Assembly: GCF_022539665.2 (NCBI RefSeq)
Contig: NC_081331.1
Location: forward strand, 8,215,534-8,279,533
Direction of reading: 5' to 3'
From: Daphnia carinata
Lineage: Eukaryota; Arthropoda; Branchiopoda; Diplostraca; Daphniidae
DNA length: 64,000 nt
Shown here: one piece after another, positions 1 to 13,117 of the stretch
Numbering within the stretch: the first letter of the stretch is position 1
Layout: every line of letters starts with the position of its first letter
Position numbers and translations under genes: made by a program
Notes under the pieces: generated by a model
Database searches by the model: none
Seen by the model: only the letters and a program-made list of their open reading frames with translations
What the model was told of the DNA's origin: nothing

Positions 1-30
1 TCCTCAAGACAAAGTGTGCTAGTAGGGTAC

Positions 31-453
31 TGCTGTACCATGCGATCCACACCGTGACGTTAGCTTTTATTTCACTTATTGTAGTGCTCGACCTCCATCC
101 TATTGAAACAGTTTTATTGTTTGTGTTTTTAATCATTTCTTTTGGTTGCCTTTGTTAGTTCATTAACGTTAGCGAATAATTTTTTGGAACCCACACATTG
201 TCTTCGTCATTCGTGTGAAAAACAGCCGCCTTAATAATTTATTGAATAAACAATGGTAAACCCCAAAATTTATATTATCTAACAATTTTACTTGATTTTA
301 TATATTTCTTTGAAACAGCCAAATGTTTTTGTGTTACTTGAAACGCACGAGTCTTACTTTCATGGAGGGATCTTCTAAAGCACTCCTGAGCATATCACCA
401 ACAATTTCTTGAATTGAAAATATTGGCATGTTCCTCCATAATTTTCCAGCTTC
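31..453 (-). repeat. Dispersed repeat, copy 1 (second copy at 34986-35415)
   Basis: This stretch matches 34986-35415 in the same orientation, with scattered substitutions and small indels. The match starts at the shared words GCTGTACCAT and GATCCACACCGTGACGT and stops abruptly after TTTTCCAGCTTC in both copies. The second copy is the downstream part of the FLYWCH-bearing element, so this is probably a 3' remnant of a related element. The left part may continue outside the window. Confidence 0.8.
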
Positions 454-490
454 GTGCTCTCATTCCCATCTACAATGCTTTCAAAAGATT

Positions 491-1823
491 CTAATCATGA
501 GTCGAAACGTACAAGAGGGCTTCCCGAAAAAGAAGGAAGTAATTGTAAACGGGAGGTCTGCTGGTTATTTTGGGCTGGTCATTTAAATCGTTAACAGTGG
601 CTGCTCTTGAGGGAGAAAAAAATTCAACCATGTTTGGATTCAATGTGGGAAATTTCGAAGTTCCTCCCTTCGGATTCTGAGGGTGCTCTGCAATGTTATG
701 CGTAATTGCTCGAGATTCTCTTGCTTTTCTTCCGGTTGATTGGATCGCTGAACTCGTGGGGAGTGTTAAGTGCGTGAGGAAGTTGATGGTTGGTTTCCTC
801 GGCGTGTCTGTCTTCCCCTCAGTGTGTTTTCCGACGGCGGAGATTCTTGCTGAATTGGCGCTGCTTGCTGTTGTGTTGGGTTCGGTTGTATGAATAACAG
901 CGACTGTCTCAATTGTCTTTTTGTTTGCGTGAGTCTTTGTTTGATATCCCTCGCATGTTGCTCTTGGTAGCCCTAGTGGCTTGGTGACTTCAGGGAAATT
1001 GTTCAATTGGTTCAAGATGAATACCATTTCTGGCTGCAACACCTTCAATTGGTGACCGACTGTAGTTTCCTTAGATATGAGGATAGGCTGTCGGCTTCCA
1101 TTAGAAACGTTTGCTGAGATTCCAGCAGATAAATCTCCTCCAGCAATCTCTTCCAGGACGGATCTCTTCCAGTATTGATACCTCAGACACCTCCGAGGAT
1201 GAGAGGATAATACTCTCCAACTCTCGTCCCTGTCTCTGATGTCTCGTCTCGGAACGAAATCGAAGAGCTACTTCTCCAATTGTTGGTGTTAGCTTTTGCA
1301 AGTCGATGATGTCGTAGATCTGTCCCTGCAGGAAAATCAAAAACTGTCTCGCGTGCGTCGTGAAAATTTTTGTCAGCTCGGTCACTAGTTGCTCCGTTTT
1401 CCGGTTCGTCTTCCTCTTAGTCGGCCCACGGGTTTTTCTTTCCAGAATGGACGTCGAGTATCCAAAAGAGTCGTCGGACTCTACCAATCTGCTTGCGTTT
1501 GCGGGTAGACTTGGTTTTTCTTCCGGATGTCTTTCATCTACCAGATGAGAGGGTCTCAGGCTTTCGGGTCGCTTGACTGGAACTCCTTCTCCCTCTCCTT
1601 GAAACTTCTGATGGCTAGTAGTAGGAACCGCAACTGGCTTATTGGTGTCTGGAAAATGCTGTCTTGATTCTTCTTTGCTTCTTGAGATATATGCTGGATG
1701 CTTACATAGAGCTGGTTTTCCATTGGGTGTATTTCTGTTCTGAAAAAGATTTGAAACAGTGCTCGATACAGCGCTTGATGGGGACGGGTTTTTGGAAACA
1801 GATTTCTTAGGTGAAGATGGCAT
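491..1823 (-). pseudogene. Degraded ORF of unknown function, probably element-derived
   Basis: I do not recognise this protein. Reading on the minus strand, an ATG at 1823 opens a 240-codon frame that ends at 1101. A second frame continues without a break in character down to 491, so one frameshift near 1190 would join them into about 440 codons. The sequence is rich in Ser, Thr, Pro, Lys and Arg, with a short stretch near the middle that could form a helix (ELTKIFTTHARQFLIFLQ). There are no cysteine-histidine clusters or catalytic motifs. The neighbourhood is repeat-derived: a FLYWCH-element remnant on one side and a CCC-ended transposon on the other. A gag-like or LINE ORF1-like origin is possible but unproven. 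Confidence 0.3.
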
Positions 1824-2873
1824 ACTAATTTAACTAGAAAGGAGGGCGAATTTTTCACAGTCGTGGCTTTAGAATTTATAGAATATATTTTCTAAAGGTA
1901 GGCTCAAGAAGAATGAAACAACAAATACACAATTTTGCGAATAAGCGGGGAACTGGAAAGTACAAAAGTAATGCAAGTGGAGCTTACCGCGTTATACCGA
2001 GGAAAGGGAAATATAAGAAAACGCAAGTTGAGTTGAGTAAGAGAACAATACAGCTTCATGAACACTCTGCAAATAGAAATAACACGTGGGAATAGTCATA
2101 TAAAGGAAATATTAAGCGGAATGAAACGGAACACTACTTAATTGAATAAACATCAAAATACTAAATGTAACTGTTAATCAATAACTTGAAACTAACGGGA
2201 AAGGACCTACCGACCAGCTCTGTAGAAATTGGGAACTAACTAGAGAAACAAAATGGCATCCTTTTATAGGTTTCGGATGTATTAAGAAAACATAGCATTT
2301 CCGAATTGATGCAACCAGGATGTCTTTCACTTGCGCGTCGCACGTGCCAACATTTCAGGTTCATGGAAACCGATGGCGCGATGTCCTACTCATGAGTCAG
2401 ATCCAATCACAAATAAGAAAAACAAATACAGCTCATGGAAAAGGCAATGACACTTGATAATTATGAGTTGTGATGATATAATTTTAAGATAAAAGGGAGG
2501 AAATAACAAAGTCAATAATTTCGTTCGGTTTTTCGAATTTACCGTCACGTTGCTCTTCATTTTTTACGATTAAGTTCCGATAGTGCTATAGTATTTATTA
2601 GGTTCTTAATTTTTTCCAGTTTTGTTTTAAGAAATTTAATATCGGTTTGCAGTGTGGCTATTGGCCTTTTTTTCGTTCGACTTCTGTGTCGTGTCCTTTT
2701 GTATATAATCATTCATCTTAGTTGCTTCACTAAAAATAGAAGAAAATCGATCATCATGTAGAGTGACGATTCTTTCGATAAGCAACTTCGAGATCTTGTT
2801 ACGTTTGATCATCCTCTTTCCAGTTTTTCCAGTTTTTCTATTTTGCAAGTTTAATCTTGTGGGTGGTTAAGGC
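1824..2873. other. Non-coding stretch
   Basis: No gene recognised. It holds only short Lys/Arg-rich open frames without conserved motifs. The part near 2636-2848 on the minus strand may belong to the relic that resumes at 3995, across the transposon inserted at 2876. Confidence 0.4.
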
Positions 2874-2875
2874 TG

Positions 2876-3992
2876 CCCAGACAACACGCGTGGTTTTTTT
2901 TCGGGATAAAAGCCGTCTTTTCGAAACCGAATTGTAGGACCGGAAAAAGACAGCTTTTATCAGGCCCAGACTGGTTCTTTTTTGCCAAAACGTGCGGTCC
3001 GAAGCGCAATAAAAGATGCGTTTTTTATCGGGCCTAAACTAGGCATATTCCACGACCTTACGCGGTTCGAAACGCTGTGAAAAAGACGGCTTTTACTGGG
3101 CCGAAATCAGGCTTTTTAACCAAAGTACACATGGTCTGAAACCCAGACAACACGCCTGGTTTTTTCCGGGATAAAAGCCGTCCTAAAAACCTTATATAGA
3201 ACCGGAAAAAGAAAGCTTTTATCGGTCCCAAACTAGGCACATTTCACGACTTTATACGGTTTGAAACCCTGTGAAAAAGACGGATTTATGCCTTATCAAA
3301 AAGTTTACGAGAATCAAGCTATTGAAATAAGTGTAAGCTAGAATAAAGGGAGTCAGGAAAACATATATATTAATTTAGCATAAGAAATGCTCCAAACAAG
3401 CATTAGTTATGATAGGTCTTAAATATCAAATAATTCATTTCCTTAAAAAATTTTAAAATCATACCTCAGTTTAGAATCTTAAAAAAATTTAGCATAATTG
3501 GGTTAATTACATTTGATGGGAACTAGGGTTTACTTTAATTTCGACTACATCTTTATGTTTTTAAAATCCTGTTTGGGATCTGTTGTCGAAAAAAACTTAA
3601 GTATTTCCCTACATTTGTGTTAAATTGCTCGGGAATACTAGCATAATTATGTGTAGAATGGTCTAGTGGAAAGAGCATTTGAAAGTGGTGCTGGAGACCC
3701 GAGTTCGATTCCAGCCACGGCAATCTTTTTTCACTTTGCCTTTAATGTACGGGCGGGCAAAAAACTTTTATTAGCCCAATAAAAGACGTCTTTGGGCCCG
3801 ACCAAAAGACGTCTTTAGGACCACGTCACGGTACAAGAACCCTACAAAAGACCGTTTATAACCCAGGTTTGGCGGTCATAAATACCAGAATTGGTCGATT
3901 TTTGGCCCATTCTGAGACGTTTTTAATACGGTATGCACCGTCCCGTTGACTAGAAAAAAAGACGTCTTAAAGACGGAAAGGTGCTGTCTGGG
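2876..3992. mobile_element. Non-autonomous DNA transposon, CCC...GGG termini, copy 1
   Basis: The left end reads CCCAGACAACAC and the right end GTGCTGTCTGGG, imperfect inverted repeats of each other. The dinucleotide TG flanks both ends (2874-2875 and 3993-3994), which fits a 2-bp target duplication. Subterminal DNA is built of repeated words: AAAAGCCGTC and GGAAAAAGACAGC on the left, AAAAGACGTCTTT on the right. The left terminus is repeated internally from 3144, so the element contains a duplicated end. The middle (about 3330-3640) matches 30130-30440 in the second copy, and a tRNA-like module follows it. There is no transposase ORF, so it is non-autonomous. The superfamily is uncertain; 2-bp duplications and subterminal repeats recall CACTA/EnSpm-like elements. 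Confidence 0.75.
3651..3722 (+). repeat. tRNA-like module inside the CCC...GGG element
   Basis: The stretch carries A-box-like GTCTAGTGG and B-box-like GAGTTCGATTCC, about the spacing of an internal polymerase III promoter. It ends CCACGGCA. The acceptor stem does not pair cleanly, so this is a tRNA-derived sequence and not a working tRNA gene. A related module lies at the same place in the copy at 29878-30758. Confidence 0.6.
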
Positions 3993-3994
3993 TG

Positions 3995-4473
3995 CACTCT
4001 CTGCTTCTTTTTTTGGCGGTTTTTCTGTGGCCAAAATGATTACGATTTGCGCATGTTATTCCATGGGCAATACACGACTGAAAATTGAAGGGCATACAGT
4101 CAATGTTATATCTGTTAGGGGGTTTTCGGTTTTGAACTGTAATATTGCTGTTGGGGCTGGGACTCTATCTGTTCTTTCCGTTTTCTTCTACGAAACTTAT
4201 TGGGTATTTTTTTTAGTTCTTTCTTGACACCTCGTCTGTATGTCCAAGTGGAACTCCAGCATGGATTACCACTTTTGATTTTTCGTGTGATCTAGGTAGA
4301 GAGCGTATTACCTCTATTCGGTTTAGTATGGATGTTGTTTTAAGGAGGGCTTGATGTTGGGCAGGAGAACTTGGGCGGATCAAATGGTCTCCTCCTGACA
4401 TGATACTGATATTTAATGCAAAAAAGCCTACTTTACGTCGAGTTGCGGTATGGCCTATTTCCTGAGGTTTCAT
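3995..4473 (-). pseudogene. Possible LINE ORF1 relic
   Basis: Reading from an ATG at 4473 the frame gives 86 codons (MKPQEIGHTATRR...). After a shift it continues toward 3995 with a Cys/His cluster (CIAHGITCANRNHFGHR) that loosely resembles the zinc-knuckle part of jockey-like LINE ORF1 proteins. The line before the break (VVIHAGVP...DEVSRK) also recalls that family. The CCC-ended transposon at 2876-3992 begins just downstream, so it may have inserted into this relic. The resemblance is weak, and the call is a guess from pattern. Confidence 0.25.
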
Positions 4474-5480
4474 TAACTTGAATTATGTTCAGTATTTACC
4501 TTATATAGACCGAGAAGGGGTGGAGGGGACATGTTGGGTAGTTAGTCAACTTAGTGGTTAGCGTAACTCGTCTCGCTCGTACAGGAAATTGTCACACTTG
4601 TACTGTACTTGCCAGACAGCAGCAAGTGATGACTTAGACAAAAAAGTACCTTAAATAAAAACCAAAAGGGGATTTAACTATTTTTGTTAAATTTTAACAG
4701 ACTCACAAAAGACCACTAGGGAACCCAGGGAACTCATCTAACGGAGTTTTGCAGCCATATTTTATATTATTTCGTGAATTATTCCACTTCCGCACTGTGT
4801 AGGCTATCTCCGTATATTGCTTAGGGTTAATTTCTTCTGATGATTTCTTTCCACGGACACAGCGTGGTCCAAGTAGCGAGTGACTCGTATCTCTGAAAAG
4901 ATAACCACCGTTTCTTTCTTCTTTGTCACCCGAGACAATAACGCAATCGAAAAACACAATTAAAAGACGTTCTGGGAAAGGTATGCCTGTAATTGGGCAA
5001 CTCCTCCTAAAACTCCAACTTCTCCTAGTAAATCCTATAGAATCCCGACAAATCGTACAGTGAAACACTACTATGAACACGCAGAAATAACGGTTTAAGC
5101 CTTACTCGTAGAGAACGCTTTGGGAAGTTTTTACTTTAGCTCCGTCATCGAACTACCACAGGTTGGATTTGCATGTAACCAATAAAGCGGGCTTTGATGT
5201 GGAATGCTAATTACTTACTTTTTCTTGCTATCTAAGATCGCGAGATTGTTACTTGTTGATATAGGGTAAACTATACACGAAAACGAGTGTATTCGATATG
5301 AGGGGAAAAGTCATTTTTTCATTCCGACTTTTAAGGATTCCGAGTTTTATTTTTAAGGGGAATTCTGTAATAGTTGATTCAACAAAACTTTACAGGCTGA
5401 GAAAGTGATGTGGGCTGTTTTTTCTGTTTTTATTTTTTTTTTCACAAAAAGTTTTACTTTATTTGTTTTGAACAGGAGGC
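4474..5480. other. Intergenic stretch downstream of RFC2
   Basis: It contains one 125-codon minus frame (4703-5080) with several cysteines but no motif I recognise; it could be chance or an old relic. The RFC2 poly(A) signal lies at its right edge. Confidence 0.4.
5458..5463 (-). promoter_or_regulatory. Poly(A) signal of RFC2
   Basis: AATAAA on the minus strand, about 20 nt after the RFC2 stop codon at 5481. It is the nearest canonical signal. Confidence 0.55.
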
Positions 5481-7320
5481 TCACATGGAAAACTTTTCAG
5501 GGGCGATCACTCGCTTGCACAATCGCGCAAGCAAGCCAGACATTTGCAGTAACGAACCCAGCCCTTGAGCTATTTTCATGTGCGTTAACCCTATTTCCTA
5601 TAGTGCACATGGAAAATACAAAGGATTGTTGTAATTAAACCGAGTTATGCGTGTCCAATGGCTATACGTACCTGGATAAACTCAAGCATAATGTATTCTG
5701 GAAGGGTGTGATTTCGGCACACTCGAAACACGCTGGATATGATGTCTTCAGCTGCATATCCCAATTCGTACAAATGCGCCATAATCTGCATCAATCACTG
5801 AACAATGAAACTTTTATGTTAATCGACACCATAACTGGTATACCGTATAGGCATCGTCGATATTTCCTTTTACGCAGTGGTCAATCATGTCTTTGATTAA
5901 CATGGGATGAGGTTCATCGCATACCTAACGAAACAGAAACTATAGGATACCTGATTCACAAATTTACAATAAAAGTCAATTTTTCACCTTAAAAACATTT
6001 TCACTGTTTACGTGACCAAAGCCTTGTACTGTTGCCTGCAGATTGTTTAATGCCTGGCATTTTTGGTATTATTTTTGTTTAATAATGAATGCAAAAGAAG
6101 AGGAAGAGCAATGTAAAATTTCCTGGTTTCCAAACATACCTGTCGTAAGTCCCCTTGTGCCGTAAAGACAATTGCTTCTAGTCCATCATCGGTGTGACTG
6201 ACATGTTCTAGTTGACAAACTTCTATCATCTTCGCAAGAATTTGCGCATCACTTAATTTTCCATATCTAATCATGGCGCATCGACTCTACATATAACATA
6301 TAATATAACGTGGATTTTTCCTGTACACTTCCAAAGTGATGTGCAACGCAATTAATTGTTAGTTAGTACCTGAATCGGCTCTATAATTTTATCACTAGTA
6401 TTACAGGCCAATGCAAACCGCGTTGTTTTACTATACAGTTCCATGGTACCTATATTGTTATGAAGGTATTAGAAGTTTTTTTCCTATTAAAGTTATACTT
6501 ATGAGTTTTATTTTTACGTCGGAGAGCCTGTTGGGCACCTTCAGTCATGCTTTCATTTTTAAAGATAAAAAAAAAAAAAAAAAGAAAGGAAAAAAAAGTG
6601 TGATTACATTTTACTAACAAACATTATACGTATGAATGTGAACCTGTCTGCTTCATCCAATATAATTATTTTTTGTCTGCCTTTTGGTAAAGTAACTTTT
6701 TGTTGGGCAAACATTTTGATTTTGTTCCTCACAATATCAATTCCTCTTTCATTTGATGCATTAAGTTCTAATACAGCATCTTTGTAGTTTTGTCCTGGAG
6801 GAGACAACAAACATTACGAAAAAAACAATGAAAGTATTTTAGAAAATAAAATACCAAGCAGGGTGCGAGCTAGGCAAAGAATTGTGGTTGTTTTCCCCAC
6901 ACCAGGAGGCCCCTATTAAGTCAACATTTGCCTAGTTATAGATTAGATAAAAAATGCTAGCTCATCGCTCATACAGCAATTATGATATTCGGAGTATTCC
7001 CTTCTCTTGCAAAAACTTCCAATCTGCCAACTGCATCTTCATTGCCAACAATTTCTTTGAAAGTTACTGGGCGATACTTTTCTACCCTGTTACAAAAATA
7101 AATTTACTGTAGTAATATAAATATAGAAATAAAAATAAAGCCACAAAAACTCTTTGGTTCATCCTGAACCCTTTAATTGGCTTTAGTCATGCCAATTTAA
7201 CAAAACACTAGCCAACTTTTCTTATCTTATTAATTTTGATTACCATGGCATATTGTCTTTCTTCCCACTAATTTTCGTTGGATCGACTGACAGGGAGTTT
7301 TCTTTAACGTCTATTTCCAT
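5481..7320 (-). CDS. RFC2: Replication factor C subunit 2 (clamp-loader ATPase)
   Basis: This subunit of the RFC complex loads PCNA on primed DNA in the nucleus. Eleven exons assemble with consistent phases and GT-AG sites: 7244-7320, 6975-7086, 6855-6912, 6644-6794, 6518-6549, 6370-6449, 6140-6286, 5988-6053, 5844-5924, 5672-5785, 5481-5597. They total 1035 nt, or 344 aa, against about 354 aa in vertebrate RFC2. Visible motifs are the RFC start box (VEKYRPVTF), Walker [10 protein letters not shown], Walker B IILDEADR, sensor-1 region [14 protein letters not shown], and the RFC-box SRC in [11 protein letters not shown] with its arginine finger. The C-terminal collar helices end LLARLCKRV...M. 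The start is the ATG at 7320, which places the usual short acidic leader before the RFC box. One exon is only 32 nt. The gene appears intact; the transcribed strand is the same as for the upstream neighbour Drak. Confidence 0.95.
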
Positions 7321-10300
7321 TTCGTGCAAGCTTAAGGAGTATGTCCACACCTTCAATGTCCATAAACATTCAAATTCAACTACAGAACCTACAGAAGAAA
7401 ATTAGTCACTGGTAAGAGAACAGTGAGAGTTGCAGCTGCTTGAGAGAGGAAAACAACGTTGGAGAATAACAAAGCTTAGTGGCGGGAACCGCGGCTTACT
7501 TTATGCAACATGGCCAGGATAGTTTTTTTCCTTCATAAATATCTGTTTGTTTGTTTTTTCTTCTTCGTCGTTTCGGAACTATAACTGTTGTAAATTTGTA
7601 ACATTGTTTTAAGGCTCCAACTTTCATAGAAGTTCGTCGACTTGAAACTTTCGCTAATTTAAATCAATTCGATAAACGGGTAGGGTTCGCCCCTTGTCCA
7701 TCGGGTAGCTTTTTAGCTTATCGATTGGTTCGTGGATCATGCATTCTTTTGGGTTTCGGGGCGTTTCCTGTCCGTAAGCAATTGGATTGTTTCGTAGTCC
7801 AAGCTAATGCCTGAAAAAAATAAACCGGGTACAAAAACCCGATTTCAAACCCCGATTGCACCGCTTTCTGTTTCGTTTGCCCCGACTTCTACGCGATTTA
7901 CTTGGGTATTGAATACAAAGTTCAAATTCCAAAAATAGGAAAGGGATGCACATTTTTCAATGCGTGAGTTGGTGGTTCTACAATAGGCTGATGACTATAC
8001 ATTACCATAATCAACAGAACTTTGTTTCTCTGATAATCTGCATCTGTTCATGATTAAGACACAATGGACGTGGTGCGGAGTAGGAGGCTTTATGAATATA
8101 GAAGAGTGAACGGCAGGAACGGGGTTTTCCTATTTGCACTACTATATTTTTCACTTTCTGATTTTTGTTCCATTTACTCATTCTTTAATGTAACGAGATC
8201 AACTAACTACAAACTGTCAACTTTAATTCATGATTAAACATCTGCAATATAGTTCTGTGACAAATGATGACTAGGGCATCTCAAATTATCGCATCGTCCG
8301 TTTCCCTGAATTTGGAATGATTCGCGAATGTGACGCAGTGATGACCCACAGCCACGACGCATCAATCCAGGAAATGCGAAGTTTCTGCGTAAATCTAAAA
8401 ATCGGAAAAAGGTAATCAAGTAGCTGTTTCGAAATCAATCAGTTGCTCCCAGTCTATCAGTTGCCTTCTTAGCGTAATCACCTCAAATCTAGTGCTCCTT
8501 TCTTCTACGTTCTCAATGGAGTTTTCTTGCTATTTCCACTTTTCTCTACTTCTCTTTTTGTCTCATCTCCTAATTTGGTATGTTAGTCGTTAATTTTTTA
8601 ATTATATCAACCTTAGACTTACCCCAAAATATATCGGCATTGTTGACAAAACGCCTTCACTTCCCTTTTTAATTTTTTTATTAATTTGGTAAGAAGTCCA
8701 CCTTCCCAAAGAGGGTGGAGTCAAACCTTTTACACTAGCATAGAAAAAACTTTATTCAAAAGATAACAATATAAGAATGGTACCCTTCTACTTCAATCTT
8801 CTACTTTCCCTGACCACCCACTAGTTGCGTTTCTGGAAACAGACCTCATATAAAATAGCATGAAATACATAATATCTATGTATCCTGTCGAAAAAATTTA
8901 CATTTTACTCATTCCCCACCTTTTACATTGCGTCTATGGAGCGATTTTTCTTTTATATCGAATTACTCGTCACAACAATTTAAGTACAAAAACAAAACAA
9001 AAAATAATAATTCTGAACACTCCTCGATAAGGTACTGTTATAGGATAGGTGGCATATGTTTGTATGCATAATACCTTAACGGCATGTATGCATTCAGTTG
9101 TAGATTAGTTTCCTGTTGCAAGCCACCATTTCCTTTGGTAACCTAACCTACCAAAATGAACTCCTTTTTAGTTTGTGCATACAATTAGAGCTAAAAATTT
9201 CGCGACCTTCTCAATCTTTTCTCACATTCAGTATATGCATGGATTGTGCACTTTGGTTGCGGATAGTAGAAATGATGCCTTTTTTTAATATGCATTTCGC
9301 GAGATAATATTAAGTTGTTCGTTTTGCCATAAAATAACACTATCTACATCAGCAACAATATCGTTACATTAGTTACTCTCCGACGGCAGAATACATATTA
9401 TAGCCTACATACAAAATAATACATTTCAAAGAATTTCTTAACTCTAGCACAGTAATAAAGGCCCTAGTTTGCAACTTCCAAATTGATAATTCGGTCCCAA
9501 CAGAAACTAAGAATGAAATTAATTAAGGTTGTTCAGCTTTTGTCGCCAGTAATTAAAGTTAAGATACCCTCGACGCAAATTCTAATTGCCAACTAAATTT
9601 GTTTTTCTATCAGAGAATTTTGTATTGATTCTAAAACCGACCGTAAATAACTACGGCATTTTCGAGATTTCCTTTACTGTAAGCTGTCTTCGAAGTTTGA
9701 AATGTAAATTTTTGTTTTGTTTAAATTACAAATAGCCTCCGAATCACGGCTATTTTCTGATTGTATAGCCTCTCGAATCCGGGTTGTAAATCTAACACTT
9801 TTCAAAGGGAAAATAAATTTTTTTTTTAATTTTCAGGTTCGTTTTTTCCTAATCGCTAAGTAACTGAGACCACCAAATGCACATTGAAAAGTTACCTTTG
9901 ACTTCATCCTTTGAAATTCCGTCTGGCATTATTTTGAAACACGTATATAATTGCTTGAAAAATGTTCAAAATATTTTCTCTAATTAAGGTTTTCTAGGGA
10001 TGGAATCTAGGCCCCACAGAGCTACAATATCTCGATGTTTGAATATAAAATCGTTGTGTTAAGCAAGCATGTATACCGGATGGTTGTCTGCTGGAAAGTT
10101 GCTGCGATCGTTGTATTCGAAATCAAATGGGGAAGAGGCAGAAGCAAGGCAGCACCAGGTAAATCCCTACTACAATATCCAAAAGAAGTCGACAAAACTA
10201 AAAACTACTGAAGTTTTCATAAAATGTTCCAAAGAAATATGTGTTCGAAAAAGGGACAACGGTTTTCTGAAATATTAACCGTTTCTTGCCGTTTCCGAGT

Positions 10301-13117
10301 TGTAGGACAAAGTAAAGTTAGTTAATTGTCCGCACGAACGTTAAATGCCCAAATTTCAATTAGCATTTCCCCAGACATTTTCAATATATCATAAATTTTC
10401 TTATCTGAAATACACATTTCTACATTGGCAATGACATTGTTGTATCACGTCATTTAAAATTTTCTTTTCAACTACATTGAATGCACGAATTAAAGGCAAT
10501 TTTTGATCTGGAACAGGCAGGAATCTGCACTGTGTCTGAAACGGCGTGTTCGCAATATTCGTTCCAATGGCATATGACTATCTGTTCTTTGCAGTCGATG
10601 ATAATTTTGATTTTCGCTGCTTCGATCGAAGCCAAGATTAGTTAAGGCCTGTTGAATTTAACGTGTCCGTTCCTTAAAATCTGCTAGAGTTTGCACGAAC
10701 TTTTTGAAATGGCATACAACGTTTTCTTGGTAAGCCCGGTTCATCATGATCATGATCATCATCACATACTGTACCTGTTCTCTCCATTATATAAGTCCGC
10801 ATTAACTTCGCCCTTACAGCAAAGCAATCTTTATACGTTGAAATGCATAATCTCTATTTCCAGCGCAGTTGTCGTTCGACAGGGCATAGCCCATACATTC
10901 GTATTTCGAACGATTATTATACAGTAAAACCGCGCGATGCATAAAAAACATAGACACATTTGAGGCTAAGGCTGCTTCCTTTTCTAGAAAAAACCAATCA
11001 TTTCGATGCAATTAACAGAGACATTTCAGCGCAATTGGGATTTTATTTTATTGCGACATCGTTTGAACTTTACATTTGACAGTGTTCGGTGGCACTTGAC
11101 TTTCTTTTAATAAGGGCAAGATTGAAAAAGTAAAAATCCTTACTGTAATTAGTCAACTCGTGCAATTCGTTCCGTTGCCATCTTGCATTAGCAAATACGA
11201 ACTTTACCAATTGGAAATCATAGACATTTTTATATGTTGACCTATCGTTGAGCGTAGCAGCGAAAACTTACGCGGATTTGTGCTATGCATCCAAAAAAAA
11301 TTTGAAAATTTCTTGTTTTAAATTTTTTTTTGTGTGTCTACACAATTTATCGTCAGATTCAAGATTATTGCAATAAATTCTTCAGATCCACACTTTTGTG
11401 GACGTCACCACCGCAGTCCAATGACAACGATTTCATTTAATCACTTAATTTCCTCGCAGTTAGCGGTTTGAAATCGACTGATTTTTTTTTTGGCATCGCG
11501 TCAAATCGAATGCTGAAAGCTGGTTCGTAGGCACGTTCGCAAAAAATGTTCCACGTTTTGGCCCCTCCTATTTCTTTATCGTCTTTCCAAGTGATGCTGA
11601 AAGGCAACAAGCTCAACAAAACATAAAAACTCGTTAACTAGGCTTTCGTCTTTCGAAACACTAGATATCGAGGACGCAGGAAGAGATCTAAATAGGGGAA
11701 GCGCTATAGGGAAGTTGGCATTTCGTGTATATCTGAATCATGTTTTTGTAATGCAACGAATCATATTTCTTACCCGGTGCTGACGATCAAATTTGCGATA
11801 TAGAGTATTCTGATAGTTCTATTCATAATAATCTCAAGTAAGATGTAGAATCGAAACATTAAGAGGAGCCTTCCATTAAAACCATTGAACTAGCTCTCGA
11901 TTTCGATTTGAGTTTTTGTTTGCAACCATGCTGGCATTTAATTTAGAAGCGACAATATATCAAACGCAGATGCTCTATTTATAACTAAAATGTGAGCATT
12001 GCATGAACTTTGTTTGCCATGGTTTTCGGAGTTAATAGAAACGTAGTTAACTTCAATTACATTGAACCTTAAAAAAGGACGTACCAAAAGGCTTATTATT
12101 TATTCTTGGGAGTTAAACCTATGGCAGTTAATTAGGAATGCAAAACACATCTGCCCACACAGACTCCAAAAAAGACAAAAACTTTTCTTGATTTGGTCTT
12201 GCAGCTTCGTCCTTGCTGCCATTTTTGGTCAAAGCATTAACCTTCGTCCATAACTTACTCGACGTGGCCCTCACTTCAGTATATGTTCCTGCGTTTACAC
12301 CGACGAGAGAGATAAATGTCAGCACGAAGTTTTCCGTATTTCCTTAAAAACATAGGGAACCTTGAGCTGCATGCCCTTGAATTCGGCTATGTTCGAAGAA
12401 GAGAGAACAACGCAAGCGGCGGTACAGAATGTGAATTTTAAGTTTTTTAGGACGGACCGAACAGACCTGCTGTAGCGCTCGCCGCCACCATGGCCCTGCT
12501 TTGGTCAACTGATATGTAACGCCCAGTTCTGGTCAACAGAATTATTGTTTGATTACTTTCTGACAACCATACGCTGCATTATCGAAAAATTTTTATCTAC
12601 TGAGTTCTTATGCCACCTTTCCTTTCCTTCCTTCGATGAGCGATAAAAGCAAGCTTAGAAATTGATATTTTCTTACTTTGCTTTTACACATTCACCCCAA
12701 ACCACATGCTGATGGGTGTCAATAGTAAATATGGGATAAACGGATAACTATTCACAAGTGTATAACCATCAACAAAAACGTGCGCGCGACACTTTAACCA
12801 TTGACATTCAAAAACTGGTTTAGCAAGCCAGTGGCAGTCACGTGGGAAGAGGAAAATAAAAATAATAATAAAAAAAAAATGAAGAAAAAAAAATTTGAAA
12901 ATACACTAGTCAGAGGCCACTGGTATCCACTCCTAAACTAGTGGGGACTTGTGTTGGTTGTGAGAGAAAGTTGTGGGGTTAGACATGCCATTAGCTGGTA
13001 GTTTCATTTTCACACTTAATAATGATTTTTTTTTTCAATTGTTTTAATGTAAATATGTTGCGAAAGGTACAGAAGACTTGACAACCAATAAGAATAGGAT
13101 GACGTTTTGTGGGATTC
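7321..13117. other. 5.8 kb intergenic region between Drak and RFC2
   Basis: No gene recognised. Short AT-rich frames only. The minus stretch 8234-8397 starts after a good acceptor (TTTTTAG) and reads about 50 codons containing four cysteines before a stop, so it could be an exon of something I cannot name. A short GATCAT-type repeat lies near 10744-10764. The right part would hold the 3' UTR of Drak and the left part the RFC2 promoter. Confidence 0.45.

Noticed and set aside
3651-3722. A functional tRNA gene
   Set aside because: Internal promoter words are present, but acceptor and anticodon arms do not pair and it repeats inside a transposon.
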